DNA from: M3007 sp964539805
GTDB lineage: Bacteria; Bacteroidota; Bacteroidia; Chitinophagales; Saprospiraceae
Assembly: GCA_964539805.1 (NCBI GenBank)
Contig: CAZIKN010000012.1
Location: 1-64,000 of the forward strand
Direction of reading: 5' to 3'
DNA length: 64,000 nt
This document shows, piece by piece, positions 18,231-27,000 of this stretch. The notes below the pieces were generated by a model that was given only the letters and a program-made list of their open reading frames with translations, did not search any database and was not told the origin of the DNA. The translations under genes were made by a program, and so were the position numbers. The stretch's first letter is position 1. The number at the start of each line of letters is the position of its first letter.

Positions 18231-20135
18231 TTATGCCACGTCCGGCGAGTGGCCTAATGCATTCAATTCCTTTGTGTATTCCGGCAAATGCAGGTAGCCT
18301 TCGGCTTTTATAGTGGCGTTAAGGCCAAATTGGGCTGCTATTTCGGCCACATCGCGCGCTTCCATACTTCCTTTCTCATAGAGGGCTTTGGCTAAGGCCA
18401 CAAGGAATGGTTTATGGTTTTCTAATAGTTTTCTTGTGTCCAGTACCAGATCGGCTACCATTTTCTCCACGTCTTTATCCGTTTGAAATTTGTCCATGGC
18501 AAAGCCATATTCCAAGGTGTAGTTGGCTTGGTAGCGAGCATCAAAGCCAAAGCGACGGATGTAGTCCATAGCCAGCATAGTAGCCTGTTCCCGATCATTA
18601 GAGCGGCCCACGGTAGCATTTTTTTCACCAAAGATCAATTCTTCTGCAAGGCCTCCCGCAAGGAATACGGTGATCTTGTTCAATAAATTTGATTTGGTCT
18701 CGTAAATATCATGTGGGAAGGTAAACCCTGAGGCATAGCTACTGGCTACTTTTGATTTTAATTGAAGGGGTGCAAGGCCGAATAGTACTACATAGGCCAC
18801 TGCATGCCCGGCCTCATGTACACTTACGTTGGCTACCACATCGGCGATGTTGCCCTGGCGTATTTTATCAATTCGTCCAACGTATGGCACTTCAATTTTT
18901 TTACTGCAAATATCGGCGCTCAGTAATTGCCGCCCATCATCATAACCAATGTGCAGGGTTTGGCAGTCATTGGTGAGTGCCTCAAAAATAAATTTGCTCA
19001 AGTTGGTTTCCAGAATATCCGTGACGCTGCTGAATACAGGCCGGACACCCTGTACAGGGAACACCCCATTTCGGTAAATCAGATCAAAAACAGCATCCCC
19101 AACCGTAATACTCACACCAAAGCGATCTTCTGTTCGGCTGATGATTTTACCTACTTCTTTGCGGATTAGCACCTCGAAATCTTGCTTGCGCAAACTTGGG
19201 TATATAAGGTGGATGTTTCCAAATCGGGCTACCTGCTCGGGTCTAAAGCGGCGCGTAAGGGCATTTTTGATGTCAACGGCGGTTATTTTTTTGGTAAAGG
19301 CATGATAAATATCGGCGTCAATTTCGCTGTCGGAGGTATGTGTTGCCATTTGAAAGGCCTCGTCTAAATTGCCACTGATCAGGATGAGGGTTTGGCTAAA
19401 ATCAGTGGGTTCAAAGACCTTGAGGCGGCTTTTGGTTTCCAAGATGCGATCCAGCATCTGCAGTTTGTTCAATTCGGCCAAATCCACCACTTCATCATCA
19501 AACTGGAGCATTTCCTTCAATCGGCGGGCTTCCCAAAGGCCAATTATTTCCATCATAGGATCCTCTTCTTCTACCCCGCTGGCGGCATTGCGTGTGCGTT
19601 TGCGCTGGTTAAATCGGTATTCGTGCAAGTACCAGTCAATATCTTCCTTTTCCCGTTTGGCCAAGCGGCCATCGGAGAGCAATTCCCAAAAATCATTGAA
19701 TTTGGTGCTCGGAACAGGGCTGCCGTCATTTTCAATGGTGTAAAAGCGCTGGATTTCGTCAAAAAGCACAATGGCTGGTTTGCCATCAGATACGGAATTG
19801 GCTTTTAAAATGGCAGCAACGCTGCTAAAATAAGTGGTATTGTCGGAATTGCCCAGTTCAATTTCCACAAAGCGTTCCTGAAACTCGAGGTATTGTGCCA
19901 GCTTGCGCACCAAATCGGTTTTCCCCACTCCGGTCATCCCCCACAAGCAGACGATTATAGGGCGCGTCAGGATTTCGGGCATAAGGTACCAGATCAGGAT
20001 ATAGTCCAGCAGGCTGTCAATGATGTCGTCAATACCAACAAAATCTTCTTTTAATTTTGCCCCAATATCATCCAGCTTTTTGCGGCGCACTTGAAGTAGT
20101 TCTTTATCCAAGGTATATTTCTGTGTTGTATCCAT
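18231..20135 (-). CDS. Clp-type AAA+ ATPase fused to FtsH-type M41 zinc protease
   Basis: 634 residues, no membrane span. The N-terminal AAA+ module (about 30-400) has Walker A GMTGVGKT (66-73), Walker B AIVLFDE (121-127), a sensor-1-like LISGNLDEAF, the arginine-containing ALTRRFRPEQVARFG and a Clp/HSP100-like sensor-2 segment GVRP. An insert of about 100 residues (about 135-245) separates Walker B from sensor 1. The C-terminal half is an M41 peptidase: HEAGH at 440-444 and the third zinc ligand Asp514 in GRSNDREQAT. Classic FtsH has two N-terminal membrane helices and its own AAA subtype; here the ATPase looks like ClpB/ClpX and the protein is soluble. It probably unfolds and degrades cytosolic proteins. 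This is an unusual architecture; the domain calls are firm, the substrates unknown. Confidence 0.9.
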   Translation of the reverse strand: MDTTQKYTLDKELLQVRRKKLDDIGAKLKEDFVGIDDIIDSLLDYILIWYLMPEILTRPIIVCLWGMTGVGKTDLVRKLAQYLEFQERFVEIELGNSDNTTYFSSVAAILKANSVSDGKPAIVLFDEIQRFYTIENDGSPVPSTKFNDFWELLSDGRLAKREKEDIDWYLHEYRFNQRKRTRNAASGVEEEDPMMEIIGLWEARRLKEMLQFDDEVVDLAELNKLQMLDRILETKSRLKVFEPTDFSQTLILISGNLDEAFQMATHTSDSEIDADIYHAFTKKITAVDIKNALTRRFRPEQVARFGNIHLIYPSLRKQDFEVLIRKEVGKIISRTEDRFGVSITVGDAVFDLIYRNGVFPVQGVRPVFSSVTDILETNLSKFIFEALTNDCQTLHIGYDDGRQLLSADICSKKIEVPYVGRIDKIRQGNIADVVANVSVHEAGHAVAYVVLFGLAPLQLKSKVASSYASGFTFPHDIYETKSNLLNKITVFLAGGLAEELIFGEKNATVGRSNDREQATMLAMDYIRRFGFDARYQANYTLEYGFAMDKFQTDKDVEKMVADLVLDTRKLLENHKPFLVALAKALYEKGSMEARDVAEIAAQFGLNATIKAEGYLHLPEYTKELNALGHSPDVA

Positions 20136-20338
20136 ATTGTTTTGGCCTTTTTGGCAAGAGGGCGTTCCATAAGCGAAGTCACGTATGGGTCACCCTCTTG
20201 CTTGAGGTGTTTATGATCGCAAGGCAGATCATAAATGATATGCATGCCCCAAAGGATACTTTTAGGTAAAAAGTTTCCGCTCCTTTCAGAGCGGCAAATT
20301 TGAGGAGAAAAATGGACAAATTACTGCTCGGAAGCGTA

Positions 20339-23005
20339 TTAAAACATACCGTAGTACATCTTTAGGGTTTCGTCCTTTTCCTGCGCTTTAATGTCTTCTA
20401 TTATTTTGGACAAAGATTCGGCTTTAGCGTTGTCTTTTTTATCTTCAAAATACTTTTTGAAATCGGAAATAGCTTTGGTGGATGAAAAACGCCTGAAAGT
20501 GCTGGTTTTTTCATTCATTGAGATTTGCTTCAGGCGATTGATTGCAGCGTCTATCAGGTTTGCATCGCCAATGCCTGCGAGTGCTTTCTGATAAGCGGCA
20601 AAGAATCCCAAAGCGGCCATCATGTCCATTTTTTCCAAGCGCTTTTCAAAGAACGGCAGGTTGTCACGGTTTGGGTTTTCACTGTAAAGGTCGGCCAGCA
20701 CATTGGAAATGGCCTCACTTTCATCGTTTTCCAGGTTTTTAGATGCAGCAAGTGCAGCGGTAGGATCCACTTTTGCCAGAGCGGCTATGGCTGAGCCAAC
20801 CACGCTGTAAGGCAATTCTGCTCCGAGGCATTTTTGCAAAACAGCTGCATATTGTTTGTCATTGGCTTTGCCAAGCGCTGTGAGTGCGGTAGCCCTAACT
20901 TCGTATGAAGGGTCGTTTTCTGCCATTTTGGCGATGCGGGCCACAATGGCGGCATCCTTCAGGTCAGTACGTTGGATGGCGCGTTTGCGCAGACCATAAA
21001 ATTTATCATTTAGCGCCTCGGCAAATACTTGTTTGGCCAAATCAGATTTTTCCCGCTTGAGGGCTTCAAGGGCTTCTAAACGGTCACGATAATGTGGTCC
21101 GAAACGATACAGGGCAGCCCATTCTTCGGGCGTATGTTGATCGTTTTTGACACAAAGCAAAGCCTTTTGGGCATCCGTATTGATGACCGCTGGCTTGGAT
21201 GGGGCATTAAAGAAAAAGCTTTGGCTGCGTTTGGTAAGCTGTATTTTTTCCCGACGGGCCTTGCCATTTTCATCATAAATATCTACAAAAAGGGGCAAAT
21301 TATACACATAGGGGATGCCTTTTATGGCTTCTTGTGTTTGGTTTATAGTTACGGCGGCTTGCTTGGTGCTTTCGTCCCAATTATAGGAAATGTCAAGATT
21401 TGGATGCCCGGCAGCGAAAAACCACTGGTTCCAGAACCAGTTCATGTCACGGCCTGTTACGTCTTCAAAGATCATACGCAGCTCATGGGCTTCTACATCA
21501 GTGTATTCGTGCTTTTTGAGGTAGCGCTGAAGGGCCGTAAAGAAGGCGTCGTCACCAACCTCGGTGCGGAGCATGTGTAGCGTGGCACCACCCTTGTTAT
21601 AGGAATGGCCGTCAAACATATCCTCGCGGTTGTCATAGCCGTAGTGGATGAGTGGGTGGCCGCCGTCTGCGGCGGATAGAATGTACCCTTCCCGTTCCTG
21701 CTGGGCGTGTGCCTCGGCCTGGTCTTTTCCGTGTTTGTGTTCCAGCCACAGGTATTCGGAGTAGTTGGCAAAACCTTCATTAAGGGTAAGGTTGGCCCAG
21801 CTTTCGGTGGTCACCAGATCACCGAACCATTGGTGAAACATTTCGTGGGCCACAATACCTTCGTTGGTCAGGTATTGATCGGCTAATTCACGCTTATTTT
21901 TTTGCATAAAGTCGCCAAAAATGACGGCTGATGTGTTTTCCATTGCGCCACTAACATATTCTCTTACAATTACTTGCGAATATTTTGACCACGGGTAAGG
22001 ATAGCCCAATTTGTTGGAGAAAAACTCCAGCATTTCGGGGGTGTGTGGGAAAATATCGCGAGCGTAGGCCTCAAATTTGGGCTCTACGTAATACTCCACG
22101 TCAATGCCGCGCCATTTGTCCTTAACCACTGCGAACTCACCAATAGCCATCATAAACAAGTACGGGGCATGAGGTTTGTCCATTTTCCAGTAATCGGTGC
22201 GGGTGCCATCGGCATTTTTCTTTGAAGATGCCAGAACGCCATTGGACAAGGTCTTGAATTTGTCGGCCACCGTAATGTACATCTCCTGGGTACAGCGTTC
22301 GTTGGGTTTGTCAATGGTGGGCATCCAGCGCGAGTTGTTTTCTGTTTCGCCCTGTGTCCATATCTGCATGGGCTTGTCCTTTTCGGTGCCGTCAGCATTG
22401 ATAAAAAACAGGCCTTTATCGCTTTGGATGGCCGCACTTCCTCCAAATGCGTTCCGATCATCAGGTTTGGCGACATAATCAATCAGCAATTTGAACTCAT
22501 CATTGCGGGTAAAGGTTTTGCCTAATTTTACGGTCAATACTTCACCATCATAGTCATATTTCAGGGCGTCACCCGCTACATTGGCCGAATTGAGCAGTTT
22601 GATGGATTTGATGTCAAAATTTTTGGCGTCAAGGGTGGCTTGATCCGTTGGGTAGAACCAGGGGCGAAGGGTGAGGGTTGCCTTGCCTATGGCATGCTTG
22701 TTGGCCCAGTCAAAAGAGATTTCCACTTTAGTATGGATGAGGTCATGCTCAAAAGTATGAGAGGCGTTATAGGGGGGCAGGCTATCTGACTGGGCTTCTG
22801 TTTCAGGGAAGACATCGGCACCTTCCATCATGTTATATTCTAAAGGTTCCTCTTCTTCGCTGTTGGCTACTTCGGGTTTGGCAAGTGTGTCCCAGGTGAT
22901 GGGTTCTGTGGGCGTTACAGGTGTCTGGCTGACTTTTGAACCGGATTTTGGTGTGCATGCAAGGTAAAATGCAGCGACTACGGCTACGAAAAACAAATTC
23001 CGCAT
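20339..23005 (-). CDS. M1-family aminopeptidase lipoprotein with C-terminal HEAT-like repeats
   Basis: 888 residues from the ATG at 23005, which gives a lipoprotein signal (FYLACTPKSG); an upstream in-frame ATG adds only 11 hydrophilic residues. M1 hallmarks are GAMENTSA (substrate amino-terminus recognition), HEMFHQWFGD (zinc, catalytic Glu) and the second Glu in TLNEGFANYSEYLW. After the catalytic core (about 80-620) an alpha-helical part carries HEAT-like repeats (for example ENDPSYEVRATALTALG, YSVVGSAIAALAKVDP). It removes N-terminal amino acids from peptides in the periplasm or at the surface. It stands alone and is divergent from the Trp-repeat gene across a region of about 270 bp. Confidence 0.93.
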   Translation of the reverse strand: MRNLFFVAVVAAFYLACTPKSGSKVSQTPVTPTEPITWDTLAKPEVANSEEEEPLEYNMMEGADVFPETEAQSDSLPPYNASHTFEHDLIHTKVEISFDWANKHAIGKATLTLRPWFYPTDQATLDAKNFDIKSIKLLNSANVAGDALKYDYDGEVLTVKLGKTFTRNDEFKLLIDYVAKPDDRNAFGGSAAIQSDKGLFFINADGTEKDKPMQIWTQGETENNSRWMPTIDKPNERCTQEMYITVADKFKTLSNGVLASSKKNADGTRTDYWKMDKPHAPYLFMMAIGEFAVVKDKWRGIDVEYYVEPKFEAYARDIFPHTPEMLEFFSNKLGYPYPWSKYSQVIVREYVSGAMENTSAVIFGDFMQKNKRELADQYLTNEGIVAHEMFHQWFGDLVTTESWANLTLNEGFANYSEYLWLEHKHGKDQAEAHAQQEREGYILSAADGGHPLIHYGYDNREDMFDGHSYNKGGATLHMLRTEVGDDAFFTALQRYLKKHEYTDVEAHELRMIFEDVTGRDMNWFWNQWFFAAGHPNLDISYNWDESTKQAAVTINQTQEAIKGIPYVYNLPLFVDIYDENGKARREKIQLTKRSQSFFFNAPSKPAVINTDAQKALLCVKNDQHTPEEWAALYRFGPHYRDRLEALEALKREKSDLAKQVFAEALNDKFYGLRKRAIQRTDLKDAAIVARIAKMAENDPSYEVRATALTALGKANDKQYAAVLQKCLGAELPYSVVGSAIAALAKVDPTAALAASKNLENDESEAISNVLADLYSENPNRDNLPFFEKRLEKMDMMAALGFFAAYQKALAGIGDANLIDAAINRLKQISMNEKTSTFRRFSSTKAISDFKKYFEDKKDNAKAESLSKIIEDIKAQEKDETLKMYYGMF

Positions 23006-23243
23006 TTTCTGTGATGTTGGACTTTGGACGTCAGGCACAGGATGCCTGACAAATGATATGAATGAAAGTATGATTCTAAAGACGCAAAGATGTTAAAATC
23101 ATTGCGGGGCATGGCAAATTTTGGAATGTTTTTCGCTGATGTTGATGGATTTGCCCCTGATTGACCATGAATTAAGTGCAAATGTCCGTGAAAAACAAGT
23201 GGTAAAATGGATGTTTAATGCCCTGAACTTGCATTTTTGCGCT

Positions 23244-23251
23244 TACTTTTG
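23244..23251 (+). promoter_or_regulatory. -7 box (TACTTTTG) that fixes the start of the Trp-repeat gene
   Basis: TACTTTTG lies 28 bp before ATG 23279. The earlier in-frame start at 23237 is upstream of this box and so would not be in the transcript. Confidence 0.5.
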
Positions 23252-23278
23252 TCAGTAAATTTAAAAAAGATCATTCCC

Positions 23279-23884
23279 ATGCGAACTCACCCTATTGCCC
23301 TGCTCATTGGGTTGCTGCTTTTTGGCCCTATTCTGCTCGCACAATCCTTCTCTACCCTGAGCACGCGTTGGAGCGACTCTTTTGTGGAATGGGAAATATA
23401 TGCCTGGGCCGAGCAAGACAGCACCATTATGGAAGAAGATGATGAAGCAACTGAGCCTGAAGAAGAATTAATAGGCGAGCTGAAACTGCGCTGGCTTCAG
23501 GTAAAGGAAGACTGGTCCGAATGGGAATTTCAACTCCGAGGTGAAAGAGGTACCATTAAGGCCAAATGGCGGAATGACCTGACCCAATGGGAACTCCGAA
23601 CATACAGTGGACAGGTGATCACCATGCGCACGGCCTGGCCCAATGACAACACCCAATGGCGCATTACGGACAATTCCGTATCGCTCTTGTTCAAGAGCCG
23701 CTGGACCAATCAATTTGACGAATGGCAATGTGAGGACAAAGCACACGGCGATTTTTATGTCACTACCCTGCGCCGAAATGACCCACGAGACTGGGCCATT
23801 GATGATCGTTGTAAGGAAAGTGTGAGTGAGTACCTTAAATTGGCCATGATGTTTATCACGGTGTTACAGTGTTCGCCGAAGTTG
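23279..23884 (+). CDS. Small exported protein with about six Trp-Asp-Trp repeats
   Basis: About 201 residues; the stop is at 23885-23887. The signal peptide ends at LLAQ (about residue 22). The mature part is a run of 22-25-residue units built as (K/R)-x-W-x-N/D-x2-x-W-E, anchored at Trp31/38, Trp72/82, Trp97/104, Trp120/127, Trp142/149 and Trp172. An acidic insert (EEDDEATEPEEE, about 52-63) sits between units one and two. Alternating strand-turn-strand units with paired Trp suggest a small repetitive beta-sheet. I do not recognise the family and propose no function. It is periplasmic or secreted, with no lipobox and no T9SS domain. It has its own promoter. Confidence 0.7.
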
Positions 23885-24087
23885 TGAAAAGACTTTTTTC
23901 TGACTGCCAATAATGCATATTTCCCCCGGTTTAAATGGGTATGTTTTTACAATCTTCATATCGCTACGCCTTTCCTCACCACGTGGTAAAAAATTTTTTT
24001 TCTTTTTGTGAAAAAGAGGGTAACAAACAAAGGGGTGGATGGACATGATATTAAACATCCGTTCAACAACCACTAAGTCTTTTCACC

Positions 24088-27000
24088 ATGAGAAAATTAT
24101 TACCACTGTTTACCTTTTTGCTGTGTGCTCTTGGGCTTCAACTCAACGCCCAATGTACGGACGGTTCCGCTACGGGCAACCGATGCCTTGATTTCGATCC
24201 GAACGCCAACAATGGCGGCGGGCCTGATTATGTGCAGCCTGTAAATGCACCACTTACCTTGGACCCAAACTTCACCATTGAATGCCGGTTCAGGATGCCC
24301 TCCACGAATACAGGTACCAATCCGCGCCGATTGTTGGCCCTTTCGGGCAGCGGCAACCAGTTCCAGTTATTGGAAATAGGTGGCCGCATCCACATCGGCA
24401 GACAGCCTGTCAGCGGGACCAATCTCACCTCACCCGTGGGGCTTACCACCGATCTTTACCGCGACGACCAATGGCACCATGTTGCCGCAACCCGAAATGG
24501 CGTAAACCTTGCCGTTTATATTGATGGTGTGCTCAAATGGTCCAACGCAGGCTTTAGTGGCAATTTGGCCTTAAGTCTCTTTCGCGTTGGGGCCCCCTCA
24601 GGTACCCTAACCAATGCCACATGGCAGGGCCGAATTGACGAAGTGCGTGTATGGGATGTGCCGCGTTCCTTAGAGCAGATCAACGCAACCCGAAACTGCC
24701 CTCTAAACGGCAACGAAGCGGGCCTGAAACTCTACTACAAACTGGATCAAGGCATTGCAGCGGGCAATAACGCTACGGTTACATTGGCAACAGACCTTGC
24801 CGGAGGGGACAACGATGGTACCTTACAAAATTTCTTGCGCAGCGGCAGCGCATCCAACTGGGTGTGTGGTGATGCTGATTTTTGCGCCTGTGCCGCCAAT
24901 TTTACCTTTACGGTGGATAATTGTGGTAAAGTTACTTTTCTCAACACGACACCCCTAACTCCGCCCCCGCCCTTTTCCTGGAACTTTGGCGACCCTAATT
25001 CCAGCAATAATACGAGCACGCAGAGTAGTCCCATGCACACCTATGCCACGGCAGGCACCTACTCTGTTTGCCTCACTGCTGGTACAGGTCCATCGGCTTG
25101 CACCACCTGTAAAACAGTTCAGGTTAGTTCAGTTGACAACCAAGGGCCCTCGCTCAGGTGCCTTGACATATCCTTACAATTCAACAATGGAACATCAGGC
25201 CCACAAACCATATTTCCGCAGATGTTCTTGGATGGGGTGTTGACGGACAACTGCTGCCCGGACAATTCGCTTACCCTGAATTTACAGGGGCAATTGGTTT
25301 ATACCTGTGACGATGTCTGCAAGGAACCCAAGCAAGTTTTTTTAATTGCGACAGATTGCAATGGCAACACTTCAGTTTGCCAACCATTTGTCAGTAGTTT
25401 TGACAATGATCCACCCGTGGCCAGATGCAAAAATGCCACGGTAATCCTAAATGCAAACGGTGTGGCAACGATGCAGCCTTCCGAAGTGAACAATGGCAGT
25501 ACGGATAACTGCGGCATAGAAAGCAGTAGTGTCAACATCGGCAATTTTTCATGCCCTCCGCCTACGGTGCCTTGTCCCTTCACACAAACCGTTGTCCTTA
25601 CCGTTACGGATTATTGTGACAAAAGTTCCACCTGCACCGCACAAGTTACCGTAACAGACAATCTTGCTCCAATCATCCAAAATTGCCCCTCTAATATATC
25701 CGTCAGCGTCATACCAGGCCAAACATCTGCCACAGCCACCTGGACTGCACCGGTTGCTACCGACAATTGCCCTGGCAGCATCCTGACCAGCAGCCACGCC
25801 TCTGGCAGCAGTTTTCCTATCGGCAGCACCGTGGTCACATACACGGCTACTGACCGTTGTAACAACACGGCTACCTGTAGTTTTACCGTGACTGTGGCGG
25901 GCAGTCAGAACTGCGAATGCGGGTTTGCAAATATGTTGTTCAATTCGGGGCCAGCTCCGCAACAAATCATCTGCGGCCAATCCTTCTTTAGCCTCGGCTG
26001 CCCGGACGGCAAAACCTATAATGTGACCGGTACTTTTAGTTGTTTACCCGTAGGCACCAACTGCACGGCCTCCGGCCTGACCTGGAACCTCGTCAACGCC
26101 AGCAATGTCAGCGTGGCGAGCGGTACCTTCACGTCGGGCGCTTTCAATATCCCGATCAATGGCACTGTTATGAACACGGCGGGTACTTATACCATGACAA
26201 TCAGTGGCACCTGTGGTACGAACAAGTGTACCTGTGTGGTCAGGTTTGTTTCGGATGGGTGTCCGCCAAGTGGCGATTTCCCAGGGTTCCAATGTGGCCA
26301 AGCCATATTTGGCTGTTTTTCTGGCTGGACAGATCCCAATCATTACTGGAATTTATTGGATAACGACCCAACTCCACTGAATGGGCTTGTAAAAAATGAT
26401 GTCGTGCTGGCATTGGCAGATATTCGCAAACACATTGATGCACTACCATACACAAATCCTTCATCCAACTGGGCATCACTACCGCCGAAGTATATGCACC
26501 CGGATTGGATAACCAGTAAAATGGGGCAAGTTTTTGGTTTGGCAATTGATGGAAACGATAATGTTTATGTTGGGGCAACTGCACTTTATGGGCAACTAAA
26601 ACCAGGTAATTTGCCTGGTGCTGGACCAGGAACCATTTACAAACTCAACGCATTGACCGGTGCGCCTTCGGTATGGGCCAATTTGCCAAATTCTCTTACA
26701 AATAATGGTAATATTAGAAGCGGTTTAGGAGATTTAGCCTATGATCCAGATCACAATACACTTTTTGTGTCTAATTTTCATGATGGAAGGATATACCGTT
26801 TGGATATGGCTGGAACAATAATGCAAGTTTTTGACCCTCCACTTGGTGAGCCGTTAATACCTGGCCAAGGTTTTTTCGATCCAATGTCAACAAATAGCAC
26901 AGCAAAACTGGGGCAGCGAATCTGGGGTATTGGTTATCACAATAATCGCCTTTATTTTGGTGTTTGGGTAGAAGCCCAAGGTAGTGTAAATCCAACCAGA

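Noticed and set aside
23884..24086. 12-bp inverted repeat (GTGAAAAGACTT / AAGTCTTTTCAC) about 180 bp apart before the first giant adhesin gene
   Set aside because: Short, A+T rich and far apart; a chance match is likely, and there is no promoter overlap.
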